From Limnoperna fortunei (Eukaryota; Mollusca; Bivalvia; Mytilida; Modiolidae), in the NCBI GenBank assembly GCA_944474755.1, contig OX104124.1, positions 39,724,636-39,788,635 of the forward strand: a stretch of DNA of 64,000 nt. The letters are read 5' to 3'. Shown piece by piece: positions 35,337 through 45,605 of this stretch (its first letter is position 1; each line of letters starts with the position of its first letter). The position numbers and the translations under genes were made by a program. Below the pieces are notes generated by a model. The model ran no database searches and was not told the origin of the DNA. It saw nothing but the letters and a program-made list of their open reading frames with translations.

Positions 35337-35358
35337 AGTATATATATATATATATATA
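35337..35358. repeat. (TA)n microsatellite
   Basis: A run of TATATATA lies inside the CACTA-type element. A shorter one is at ~38680-38697. Confidence 0.9.
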
Positions 35359-35395
35359 GGCTGAATTGAAATAGATAATAAAATAGAACACTGAA

Positions 35396-35651
35396 TAGTT
35401 TGTTTTTGTTTGTTTGAATGATATAACCCCACTATCAGTAATATTTCAGCTATATCATGGTGTCAAGTTTTTATGTTTGTGGAAGAAGCCAGAGCACCCG
35501 GAAAAAACTCCCGAACTTCCGTAAGAAAACTGGCAATCATTGTCAATTAAGATTGGAGTCGAGCGCACCCAGTCCGCAGAATGAAACCCGCAACCTCAGT
35601 ATGGACAGACCACTTGATCAATACCTTAACCATTCAGCCACGCACGCCCCT
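35396..35651 (-). mobile_element. tRNA-derived SINE, near full length
   Basis: The minus strand runs from CAGGGGCGTGCGTGGCTGAATGG (head) through GGTTTCATTC, where the B box would lie, to the common SINE body (ATTGCCAGTTTTC, GGGTGCTCTGGC), the loop and a (CAAA)n-like tail. GAACACTGAA (35386-35395) and GAACACTAAA (35652-35661) are likely target duplications. Confidence 0.7.
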
Positions 35652-35661
35652 GAACACTAAA

Positions 35662-38010
35662 CATATATACATCCGCCTTTTGTTATATAGACATTATGGA
35701 TTAAATATTTATAGCAGAGGATACAGATACAAAAAACATTAACAGCTTCAAAATAAGTTTATACCTATGTAATGTACGAGTTTTAGCCGATGGGATATTT
35801 CTAAAAAGGGAGACATTTTTATTTGTTAATCTATGTTTATTGGTAATTAACCATAACTTGGTATATTGTTTTAGTATTTTAAATATGACCGTTTGCATCC
35901 TAATTGATAAAGATATTTTTCTTTGTGAACATCGGACGTTTTTTAAATTGTCTTCTCCAACAAATGAAGTTTTACTATTAATCTCATGAAATACATGTAT
36001 CTCCAGCACCTTTTCTTCAATCTAATATGATTCTACAACGTTACTCTTAATTAAAAGTAATTATCAAGATATAATTTTTTTTTAAAACTTACATAAAATC
36101 ACTTCAAAGTAACACCTTATCATCTTTGTGTGGTTATTGCAATAAACAAATTAACAATCAACATCTCTAGTTTACCTTTGCACCCCAGGTAGCTACATGT
36201 ACACGACACATTTTCAAACACATGTCAGATATTTAAAATCGGAAACCAATTTTATACGTAATAAAAATCACGTTCTAGTGCATAAAGATACAAAGGTCTC
36301 CTGCGTATTTAATTTCTTTGTAATTTATATTAAAAAATTTATAAAAATATATCATATTAATACAAACACACCGAAGGTCTGTTTCAATAAAATAGCAAGA
36401 GGACAGTGAAGAAATTATACAAATACACGCAAAAACTTTCTCTTTAATGTTAAAACAAGTTACTGGACCTAATAGCTATATTACGACTTAAATAGCCGAA
36501 AAGTTGTGGGTATGAGCTATCACTAGTTCTATAGGTTCTTCTGACATTAAAAATTGGACGAAAAAATGCTAACATTTGCGTATAGCTTCAAACAAGAAAA
36601 CGTTTTTTTCCAAATATTAAAATATCTTAACTCATGGTAAACTTTAGTGTAAATAATGTGTTACGTGTATTAACAACGCGTTAAATTTTTGTTGTTTGGA
36701 AAGATGACTTGCGTTTTTTTTATTCGAAGAATTACTGAAATCTTAACATGTTTTCAAGTTTCGTCTCATTTGAATCCATATATATTATTGTTACTTTTCA
36801 AGAGTGGAATAGTTGCCGAAATGTTTTTCTAACTAAATTTTCTCTTATAAATGCGGAGGCATTGCTTTGTACTTGACTTTGCATTATGAAAAGAAATGGT
36901 GCACTCGATTCTAATTTAAGTTTGTACTCTACTTAACCAGGGTCGGCGATTCTCCTGTCGTTGTCTGTAAATACAATTGTCGGATATTTACAAAAACGGA
37001 GATGATCGAACGTTCTAATGTTACCAGAACCTTTCATAACTGCAAATCAAAATTATTGTTTTTATAAAATTAGTAAATCTGAATCCTTGTTCAGGATGAT
37101 TGCGCACAATTACCTGTTCCCTAACTGACAAAACGTGTCATTGTTTACAATCGGCATATTCCGGTGGCGATGCACACATTTTTTCCCTTCTGCTGCATAT
37201 AATCAAAAAGAAAACAAAGATTATTTATTTAAGAAGCGTTTGCAGTGTTACGTTGTTAAAACCTTTGTATTGCAACACCCCCCCCCCCCTTTTTACACAC
37301 ACACCCACCCTAAAGAGAAAAGCCGGTTTATTCCCTAGGAGATGCACACTTATTTACCATACTGATGCATATAGACAATAAAAAACAAAGATGATTTTGT
37401 TAAACAAAACTATGAAGTGACTCTACAATTTCATTCCATTTTAGTGTAATAATAATAAAAAAATTTAAAAACCGACAAAACAAACAAACCATTCAATTTA
37501 GTAAGTTCTCGTGTGTGACTGAATTTGTAAAGTTAAGTACAGAAAAGACAAAAACAGATAAACACAGGTGTTACATAACACTGCTGGAGATGAAATGCAA
37601 TATACATGTAGATGTAAATAACATCCTGTCACAGCTGGAACTTAATTATCTGTGTTCACTTGCATCAACATGTCGGAAATATAATTGGTCATTAAATTTT
37701 TGAAATAAAACCACGATACTATAATGACCCACCCGACACCTTAAACATTTTATAAGGATTAAACTACAACATTTGTTTAGTTTGTCTTAAATATATTTGT
37801 AAATAAGGAGTATACAAAATATGCTTCCAGAAATTATAACTTTTGTAATTAGTTAAAGAGACAACTCCCAACTAAAACCTCCTTCATTTTAAAACAAAAG
37901 TCTTACACAAATCTAGGAATATACAAAGTAAAATGTATTGTGGAATAAATATATTTCGGTATCCAAAAAGGCGCATGTCAAACAATAAAGTTGGTCCAGA
38001 GGATATGATG
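35662..38010. other. CACTA-type element interior with no recognised gene
   Basis: About 2.3 kb are AT-rich. Open frames such as 36009-35701 (99% low-complexity K/L/I/S) match nothing I know. A C-run at 37278-37291 and (CACA)n at 37298-37307 are the only simple repeats. Confidence 0.6.
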
Positions 38011-38385
38011 CTTGATTGATTGATTGGATATTTGCTTAACATCAAGCGAGTATAATTTCAGCTTTATTCAGGACGAGAACATGTTAACAAACAATTCCGG
38101 AAAAATGGACCGAAAGAACAAATATTTTCAAAGCCACTGGAAAAGTAAGGGGTTTAGGTACGGAGGCCGGAAAATTTGGGATTTTGTAGCGGCTATAACG
38201 AGCCTACTATTTTTGACATATACAAAAAAGTCTAGAACATGCAAGGATCGTGGCACTCTCCAGACATGTTACTCACTGTGGTCCGTGGTCAGGGTTTCCA
38301 TATTATGACCTGACCACCCCTAACGAGAAGGCGTCCCTTGTCCACCTGGTGGATGCACTGGGCAGCTCTGTGGAATTTATTAAAA
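38011..38385 (-). mobile_element. Retroposon, relative of 30865-31377
   Basis: It shares the ATTGATTGATTG tail side, the TTCAGCTTTATTCAGGACG loop and stem region, and the phrases GGTTTCCATATTATGACCTGACCA and CCACCTGGTGGATG-like text with 30865-31377. The copy is degenerate and I found no clear target duplication. Confidence 0.6.
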
Positions 38386-39283
38386 TATGTACAGGTGTAA
38401 CGTTATGTAGCTGCTTATGCAGGTAATTTATCACACCCTGTTTATTACAAACATTGGTCAAAACATGTTCAATAAATTTGTGTCGCAGTATGTAAATTCA
38501 AATATGAAATGAGAAGAAAGAAGAGTTAATATTAGGAAGAACAATGATTTTAAACGAAAATATTTTTGGTACTAGGAATCAAATGGACTTGTGGGGTTAA
38601 TTTTACACATTTCCTATTTTTTATCTATTAAAACTCTCATTTAATCAAGTCTTCACTTTTGGTCTTTGTTTACAAATGACTATATATATATATATAATGG
38701 TATAGAAGAGAAAGTATGATATATGTCAAGGACTGCTACAGTGAACATCACTCATACTAAATCAAGGTAAGAACTGATGATGACTGTCAAGGACTGCTTC
38801 AGTGAACATCAGTCGTACTACATCAAAGTAAGAACAGATAATGACTGACAATGACTGCTACAGTGAACATCAGTCATTCTAAATCAAGGTAAGAACTGAT
38901 AATGGCTGACAAGGACTGCTACAGTGATTATCAGTCATTCTAAATACAGGTAAATATTGATAATCACTGTCAAGGACTGGTACAGTGAATGTCAGTCATT
39001 CTAAATCCAGGTAAAAATTTAAAAGTACTGACACGATCTGATGCAGTGACCAACAGTTCTTTTCAGTCCTACAAAAGTACTGTACTTAACTGTCATGAAC
39101 TGATCCAGTTCAGGACAGAAGAGATCAGTAAAAGATAAAAATTGTAAATGACTGACGAGAACTGTATGCATAGTATACAGTGATTTACAGATCGTGAACA
39201 GTACATTTACAGTAACTATCAGTTTCTATCAATCAAATTTGAACTGTGTATGGTAATCTCAGTCCTTAGTTTGGTTCATAGTG

Positions 39284-39547
39284 TCAGAAAAAGACATCTT
39301 GGTAATATAATCTTTGGAGAATTCTGGATTTATAAATTGTAAATTATCAATCCAGTGAATATCATTTGCACTCAAAGAGAGAAAAAATGTTGGTGGTCCA
39401 AGTGTTCTTATTTTTTATATTAACATCGACAACTGATTTTTCCAATACGCAGCTGTACCACGAATGCTTTTCATAAACATGTAGTTGTCAGTTTTGTATT
39501 CTATATTAACAGTATTTCTTACATCTTCAACAGATATATTTTCATTT
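39284..39547 (-). pseudogene. Helitron Rep N-terminal fragment
   Basis: The minus strand encodes NENISVEDVRNTVN, the Helitron signature MKSIRGTAAYWKNQL, then after a frame change TLGPPTFFLSLSANDIHW and the join to KMSFSDKSKLIR. It lies between the CACTA-type element and the Penelope insertion. The order agrees with 34351 downward. Confidence 0.82.
39536..39547. other. 12-bp target duplication of the Penelope insertion (left)
   Basis: ATATTTTCATTT occurs here and at 42778-42789. Both ends lie in Helitron coding sequence for the same residues (..NENI..). Confidence 0.75.
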
Positions 39548-39573
39548 GTAGTAATAAAGGTCATGTACGCCAC

Positions 39574-42095
39574 GAATGTAGGACAGAAAGTCACAGGACA
39601 AAAAGTCACAGACAAAAAGTCACGGACTAAAAGTCACAGTTAAGATTTTGTACATTGACAAAATGTATAGGACAAAAAGTCACAATTGATTTTTCCCTTG
39701 TATTTTGTTATGAAAAAACCATGGATTTCAAAATAAAACTGAGAAAAATTATTGAAAAATTTTAAGTAAATTATTGTATAAACACCACTTTAATCAGTAA
39801 TTATTATAATTAATTGGTTGTCTAATTGGCTTGTTGTTTTAGTTAAAAAGAAAGAATAACATCCTACCTTTCATGTATACCCACAAGAGTCATATATGTT
39901 TTGACAGAACTTTCAACCCCCTTATAGAAATTATGGCTTCTTATTCTGAGTAATGAATACCAGATGTTGTTTTTTTAGAAAAAAAGTATAAAAATACTTT
40001 TTATTATTATTTGGTTATCAGTTAAAATGGAAATTCTACAGAGTAACAAAGGTGGTTCCAAGCTATGCTATGATGGTTATATATACACAAGACATGCCTT
40101 ACGCAAGACCAAACAGTGGTGGAAATGCAGTCTCAAATCCAGCCAAGGTTGCAGAGCCAGTTTGTCAACAGATCTTGAGTACAACAATCCAGTACCAGGG
40201 CAACCACACAACCATGCACCAGACGAATCCGCCATCAGCTTAGCCAAAGTCAGACACAACATGAAAGAAAAAGCACAATCTTCACACAACGCACCAAGCC
40301 AGATTTTTGCTGAATCCGTGTCCAACTGTTCAGATGCCGTCAAAGCCATGCTTCCAGTTGAAGATAACTGCAAGAGATCCATCAGACGCTATAGACCTCA
40401 ACTACCTACGCCTGCACACTTAGGGGAACTTACCATCCCAGCAGAGTTCACCACTACACTAGAACAAGACCCACAGCCATTCCTACTGTACGACAATGGA
40501 CCAGAAGCTGCTAACAGATTGATTGCTTTTGCAACTGAAGAAAACATCAGACTATTAGCTAACGCAGACACATTCTTCATGGATGGAACATTTGACACAG
40601 CACCACCACTTTTTAAACAGATATTTACAATAAGAATAGCATTCAGTACGACCTACATAACTACAGTGTACTGTCTTTTACAGAAGAAAGCCCGAGCTGG
40701 GTACCAAGAACTTTTCCAGGCCATAGTCGACAAGTGCGAGGAACTTGGTCTGACCCTGCATGTAACCAAAGTAGTGTCTGATTTCGAAGATGGGTTACTC
40801 CGCGCCATCAATGCTGTATTTGGTCGTCAAGTAGAACATCAAGGCTGCTTTTACCACCTGACACAGGCTACCTGGCGCAAGATTCAGAAACTTCGACTAG
40901 CAACACATTACATGCAATGTTAAGACTTCAGACTTTTCTGCAACATGCTAGATGGCTTAGCATTCTTACCAATTGCCGACATTCCAGAGGGCATAGCTTA
41001 CATCAGATCCATCATGCCTGAAGAGACCGAAGAACTCGTTGACTACTTCGATGCCACATATGTAACTGGTACATATCGACATGTACAAAACAACGAAGAA
41101 CAACGCCTGATGATGCGCCGTGTACCACCATTGTTCCCACCAGCAGTATGGAGTGTACATTCAGCCACCGTTGACAGTGATCCCAGAACCAACAACGTGT
41201 GCGAGGGATGGAACAAGTTCTTCACATTAGTTGGCAGTGCACACCCAAGCGTATGGACCTGTATTCAATGGTTTCGTCGTGAACATGCCACAGTCACAAC
41301 AGTGATACAACAAGATGCCGTAGGAACCCGACCGACTAAGAGAGTACATCAGAAGCAAGTTCAACTACAGAACCGTTTGCAAAATCTTTGCAATGACCGT
41401 ATCAGTGGTAGAAAGACAGTAGAACATTTCTTACGTGGTGTAGCCTTTAACATCCGACTCAGCAGAAACGTGTCGGTGCCAGCCAATTTGGACATTTCAT
41501 CTTAGTGCTTCATTACTTGAACATTTCGAAATATAGTTTTCAAATAGAACATTTCATGTTAGTGCATTTTGGTGTAGTGCTATCACACAAGAAGTATATT
41601 CCGATAATATAGTGTTAAGACATTCAATATTTTTTATTTTGACTCTAAATAGTGCATTTTATGTTAAAATAGTAGCTTGTATGTTTTCGACTATATTCTT
41701 GATATTGTTATGTTTGATGTATGTAAGTTGTTACTATTACAAAATGTAATATATAAATGTTAAAATATCATTACGTATTATTTAATTAATGGAAATTGAA
41801 GGAATGTGAGTAAATGTACATGAGTCTGAAGAAAAGAAACAGAAACAAATTAAAAAAACACAAAAAAAGCTAGATTATATACCACAAGTAAAGCTTACCA
41901 ATATTGGACGATATGTACATATGTATAGCAACGAAGTATGACAGGGTTTCAGATAATGAAGCTAACTCAATGTACAAATACCTTATATACACTAGTAACA
42001 TACAAAAACATAAACTGTGACTTTTTGTCCCCCAAAGAAAAAATACTGATTGTGACTTTTTGTCCTGTGACTTTCTGTCCGTTTACCTCACCACC
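39574..42095 (+). mobile_element. Mutator-like (MULE) transposon with 9-bp TSD
   Basis: GTACGCCAC flanks it at 39565-39573 and 42096-42104. Inside the ends lies the inverted motif GGACAGAAAGTCACA (39581) / TGTGACTTTCTGTCC (ending 42080). The related 15-mer GGACAAAAAGTCACA is iterated: about five copies at the left (39581-39686) and three at the right (42018-42080). Nine-base duplications are standard for MULEs. The two outermost ends (GAATGTA and the complement of TTTACCTCACCACC) are poorly matched. Confidence 0.82.
40027..41505 (+). pseudogene. MULE transposase with FLYWCH-type N-terminus, one in-frame stop
   Basis: This 492-codon frame is split only by a TAA at 40921-40923; the second half (40945 on) is in phase. 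The N-terminal FLYWCH-like zinc region spans residues ~10-63 (WWKC at 31-34, C42, HNH at 61-63) and would bind DNA. The DDE core follows, with D186 or D190 in MDGTFD, D252 in SDFE, CFYH at 274-277 and E87 of the second half in NNVCEGWNK. The single stop and otherwise smooth sequence suggest recent loss, or a transposase whose sequence here has one point mutation. The ATG at 40027 is supported by the zinc region starting right after it. Confidence 0.87.
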
Positions 42096-42179
42096 GTACG
42101 CCACAAGGTTAAAAGGTAAAATCGAAAAGACAAATAAAAAAAAATTAAAAATCAAACAACAATAAAGATGGGCCCGAGC

Positions 42180-42203
42180 TTTCGGTCCAAAGACCTTCTT
42201 CAG
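42180..42203 (-). ncRNA. Hammerhead-ribozyme-like core in the Penelope 3' region
   Basis: The minus strand reads CTGAAGA, then A-GGTC-TTTG-GACC (four-pair stem II), then GAAA. CUGANGA-stem-GAAA is the conserved hammerhead core, and such ribozymes are known from Penelope-like elements. The strand that should complete stem III and supply the cleavage site is not clear here, so activity is doubtful. Confidence 0.45.
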
Positions 42204-42378
42204 GGCGAGAAAGAGGGAGACAAAGAACAACACATTCGTTTAGGACAAGGAAAGAGAGTAGACTAAATGACAAATGGCGGATAGCTGTGATCGGTCATAA
42301 ACATAGACATAACCAGAAAAATTTCTTTTTGTTGTACTTGACCTAACAAAAGGTCTTGAACTTTCTCAATTACATTCA

Positions 42379-42696
42379 TTAGTAATTCCAAAAAAACAAA
42401 AGTGGACACTCATAAAAAAGTGTTTTTACATTCATCCCAAACGGATGGCTAGATCCCAGGAACTTAATAATCCTCTGTTCCAAAGATTGTCGTTGTTTTT
42501 CGCCTATGCAAGTTTCCATAAGAGCGGTGACATGCATATCTGAAATATGATGGTCTAGCTGTCTAAATTGGCGACCCACCGGACAGTCACCACCCTTCCG
42601 GACAGTCCTAATGTGCTCCGCAAAACGGTCACCCAGTCTACGGTAGGTCTCACCGATATACAGCATCGAACATCTTTTGCACTGAATGGCATACAT
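42379..42696 (-). CDS. Penelope-like GIY-YIG endonuclease fragment
   Basis: The 105-codon frame has the GIY-YIG module in its Penelope form: YAIQCKRCSMLYIGET (CxxC before the second motif), RLGDRFAEHIRTV, and after a spacer EQRIIKFLGSSHPFGMNV near the end. In complete elements this domain follows reverse transcriptase and nicks the target DNA. Here the upstream residues (ADLPAYPK) remain to about 42770, where Helitron sequence starts, so RT was never copied or was lost. The Met used is internal. Confidence 0.82.
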   Translation of the reverse strand: MYAIQCKRCSMLYIGETYRRLGDRFAEHIRTVRKGGDCPVGRQFRQLDHHISDMHVTALMETCIGEKQRQSLEQRIIKFLGSSHPFGMNVKTLFYECPLLFFWNY

Positions 42697-42789
42697 TTTC
42701 GGATATGCAGGTAAATCCGCTCCTAAGGGTAAATGTGTTACTTGGGCCTTTAACTTCGTCAGTCTCCCAAGAAAATGATATTTTCATTT

Positions 42790-43010
42790 ATCTGTATTTT
42801 CTTACGAAGAGCAATTGATATTGCACTCTGTAACTTCTCTTGTTCAAATATGTGCAAAGCCCAAAATAAATATTGTGGATTTGAAGACCATCGTTTATCT
42901 TTATTCAATAAACGACATTTAAAATATTGAGATACTTTTGGTTGATGTTCTCTTTCGTATCTAAGTCCGTGAGTTCCTTTAGTATGGAACGCCGTAACTG
43001 CCTTATGTGT
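42790..43010 (-). pseudogene. Helitron N-terminal fragment
   Basis: The minus strand encodes GLRYEREHQP..SQYFKCRLLNKDKRW and SNPQYLFWALHIFEQ..SAISIALRK, the region upstream of MKSIRGTAAYW in Helitron Rep proteins. It ends where the minisatellite begins. This extends the Helitron by ~70 codons beyond the Penelope insertion. Confidence 0.72.
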
Positions 43011-43745
43011 ACCTGCTTTTATATATGCACATACTTTTTCTCTATATGCACATACTTCTTCTCTACAGGAATATACTTATCTATATATGCACATACTTTT
43101 TCTCTATAGGCATATACTTATCTATATATGCACATACTTTTTCTCTATAGGCATATACTTATCTATGTATGCACATAGTTTTTCTCTATAGGCATATACT
43201 TATCTATATGCACATACTTTTTCTCTATAGGCATATACTTATCTATGTATGCACATAGTTTTTCTCTATAGGCATATACTTATCTATATATGCACATACT
43301 TTGTCTTTATACTTTTTCTCTATATGCACATAGTTTTTCTCTATATGCACATACTTTTTATCTATATGCACATACGTTGTCTTTATAGGCATATACTTAT
43401 CTATATATGCACATAGTGTTTCTCTATAGGCATATACTTATCTTTATATGCACATACTTTGTCTTTATACTTTTTCTCTATATGCACATACTTTTTCTCT
43501 ATATGCACATAGTTTTTTTTCTATAGGCATATACTTATCTATATATGCACATACTTTGTCTTTATAATTTTTCTCTATATGCACATACTTTGTCTTTATA
43601 CTTTTTCTCTATATGCACATAGTTTTTCTATATATGCACATACTTTTTCTCTATATGCACATACTTTGTCTTTATACGTTTTCTCTATATGCACATACTT
43701 TGTCTTTATACTTTTTCTATATATGCACATACTTTTTCATATAAT
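43011..43745. repeat. Minisatellite, TATATGCACATACTTTTTCTC units
   Basis: About 20 units alternate between a long form (~40 bp: TATGCACATACTTTTTCTC then TATAGGCATATACTTATC) and short forms of ~20-25 bp. Variants have CTTTGTCTTTATAC or ACATAGTTTTTC. No frame is meaningful. Confidence 0.9.
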
Positions 43746-44544
43746 TACATCCGCAGTTTAAAGACAACTCCGACCGTATAAGAAGACAACTATGGCCGTA
43801 TCAGAAAACAACTCGGACCGTCTGTGATTTGTTCATTTTCATTTTGTCAAATATAAAATCAATCATACGTACATTTTATTACTTATGTTAATCCATGGAT
43901 CGGAGACATATTATATAGTATATAATGCCCTTGCCTCTACTGGTGAATGAAGAAAAACTTTGTAGAAGGGGGGGCTAGGTTAACAATATTTTATTTATAG
44001 ATCTTGCCACCCCCCCCCCCCCGCTATTGTAGATTCTAAAGGTTAAAAGTAGTATGACGCGGTGAAAAAAGATCGAAACATGTTTGAAACGATGAAATCG
44101 CAGGTACGTTTTTCCATTTTTTTTATGTTTTGACTTTAATACAGGGAATAAAATATTTTAAAAGACGATTAAGCATAGCTATTAGAATAGATATATTAAG
44201 TTCTTTAATCTCTTATTTTTTATTTTTGTCCATCTAATTTAATGAGATAAGTGAAAAAAGCAGATGTCGAATATTAAAATGATAAAATCACCTTTTACGA
44301 TAATTTTTTTCCCAAATCTACCTTTTCAGTATATATACTATTCATTTAGCTGACGTTTTGTGCCAAAAGTGTATCTTTAACTTACTGCATTAACAATATT
44401 AATTTGATTTTAATTGCATAGCCAGAGAAAGTAGGATACGGAATAAACCAGCTCAATGATACGATTAAAACCAGAAATATGAGTTTTTTTAATACTATTA
44501 AATACTGCAAATCGATTGCATAAGGGTGCCCTTTATTTATTTGT
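43746..44544. other. Unassigned AT-rich stretch
   Basis: It has no gene. A ~50-bp phrase (GCCTCTACTGGTGAATGA, 43918-43970) recurs at 51685-51735 in the same orientation, so both may be the end of one repeat family. A C-run lies at 44009-44023. Confidence 0.55.
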
Positions 44545-44807
44545 TTGTTTGTTTGTTTGATTTTGTTTAACGCCACTTTCAGCAATTTTCAGCTATATCA
44601 TGGCGTCCTATTTTTATTGGGGGAGGAAGCCGGGGTACCCGAAGAAAACCCCTGACCTGCGGTAGGAAAACTGGCAATCCTTGTCAATTAAGATTGGAGT
44701 CGAGTACACCCTGCCTGCAGTGAGAATCGAACCCGCAATCTCAGTGTTGACAGACCACGTGATCAATAGTAGACGAACTACCTTGACAATTCGGCCACCG
44801 AGGCCCC
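44545..44807 (-). mobile_element. tRNA-derived SINE, full length, 12-bp TSD
   Basis: Minus-strand order: GGGGCCTCGGTGGCCGAATT (A-box region), GGTTCGATTCTC (B box), a conserved body, GACGCC..GGCGTT stem around AGCTGAAAATTGCTG, then GTTAAAC and (CAAA)n. TTATTTATTTGT at 44533-44544 and 44808-44819 is the target duplication. It is the best preserved SINE in the window and resembles the mollusc V-SINE RUDI. Confidence 0.82.
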
Positions 44808-44819
44808 TTATTTATTTGT

Positions 44820-45497
44820 GACGTAATAACCTACTGCGTTTAAACAATATATTTTAAAAATTGATTTTCTGGGTTTATATAAAGCATGAAGAGTAAGATA
44901 TATGCAAATTAATTTTGATTGTTGTGCCTAAAATATGCAATGTACAAATTGCGATACACAATAAATGTCGAATAAAAGCTTTGAAACTATGCTTTTTGTT
45001 TGTATACATTTGAATGTATGCACCTCTTATTCAATTATGTATCTCAAACGAAGTTGGAAGACATATTGCTTTTGTCTGACATTTAACTTCCCCTTCTTTT
45101 CTTCTCTTCAGCTGATATTGTGAGCTAAATTTCACTAAGTCGCATCCTAATACACTTATAGGTTATATTAAATAGGCATATCTAGTAGTGATTTCCACTT
45201 TTCAAGAGGTTCATAGTGGGTTCTTGGTTAAAGGAGGTCGCCATATTGTTGTGAGTCTGTCTGTCTGTCTGTCTGACTGACAGTCCGTCTACAACAAATC
45301 GTGTCCGGGCTATAACATTTTATAGGCTTTTTAATGTTTTGACATGTGGGTAGATTATAACTAATTGATGCATCGCATCGCATGCCATGGATGATGACCT
45401 TTAACTTTGAACCCCAAAGGTCACATCATTGCTTTTTGAGTGACTACTTCGTGTCTGCAATATAACTGTGTTATCTTTTGAGATAGGTCTTTGATTG
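44820..45497. other. Unassigned stretch with CTGT microsatellite
   Basis: No gene is visible. (GTCT)n lies at 45250-45276. The phrase GACCTTTAACTTTGAACCCC and similar text near 46720 hint at fragments of one old repeat. Confidence 0.5.
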
Positions 45498-45605
45498 TTT
45501 TTTGCGTGTTTGAATGGTGTTTAATGCCAATTTCAGCAGTTTTGCAGCTGGATGCAAGGCGTCCAGTTTTTATTGGTTGAGGAAGCCAGAGTACCCGGAG
45601 AAACT
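45498..45605 (-). mobile_element. SINE 3' fragment
   Basis: The tail half of the tRNA-derived SINE (GGAGTTTCTCCGGGTACTC to the loop and GGCATTAAAC). The tRNA head is missing and the stem has decayed to GACGCC/GGCATT. Confidence 0.7.

Larger units (their letters stand above)
34352..39283. mobile_element. CACTA-type (EnSpm/CMC-like) DNA transposon, non-autonomous
   Basis: The ends are CACTATGAACC (34352) and GGTTCATAGTG (39283), flanked by TCA on both sides (34349-34351, 39284-39286). The empty site in the plus arm (TTCTGACAAGTC, 51837-51848) has a single copy. Inverted terminal regions of ~550 bp (34352-34890, 38705-39283) consist of ~60-bp subrepeats around CAGTGAACATCAGTC. The ~3.8-kb interior holds two SINEs and a retroposon, and no recognisable transposase. 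Terminal CACTA, a 3-bp duplication and subterminal repeat arrays fit the EnSpm/CMC superfamily (inference). Confidence 0.82.
39548..42777 (-). mobile_element. Penelope-like element, 5'-truncated, interrupted by a MULE
   Basis: Between the two 12-bp duplications, the minus strand from 42777 encodes a GIY-YIG endonuclease and continues through 3' non-coding sequence with a hammerhead-like motif. It is split by the MULE at GTACGCCAC and finishes at 39548. Without the MULE it is ~700 bp. Reverse transcriptase is missing. Confidence 0.75.
29247..43010 (-). mobile_element. Helitron-like element, minus-strand copy, split by nested insertions
   Basis: Rep and Pif1 helicase parts appear in order on the minus strand: 43010-42790, 39547-39284, 34351-33052, 31625-31378 and 30864-29247. 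Between them lie a Penelope fragment with a MULE inside, a CACTA-type element, a tandem-repeat Helitron-like element and a retroposon. The inferred 3' end at 29247 is TTTTCTTG, nine bases after a hairpin (29256-29274, one mismatch). The plus-strand arm (51813-54661) lacks all four insertions and confirms their ends. Confidence 0.82.

Noticed and set aside
35701..36009. A 102-codon minus-strand frame inside the CACTA-type element as a possible transposase.
   Set aside because: It has no DDE or zinc motif and is typical of chance frames in AT-rich DNA.
43579..43761. Tyr/Ser/His repeat protein in the minisatellite.
   Set aside because: It is translation of the TATGCACATAC units; unit-length changes shift the frame throughout.
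44778..44807. A functional tRNA gene at the SINE head.
   Set aside because: Only the A- and B-box-like parts are present; the acceptor stem and 3' half are replaced by the SINE body.
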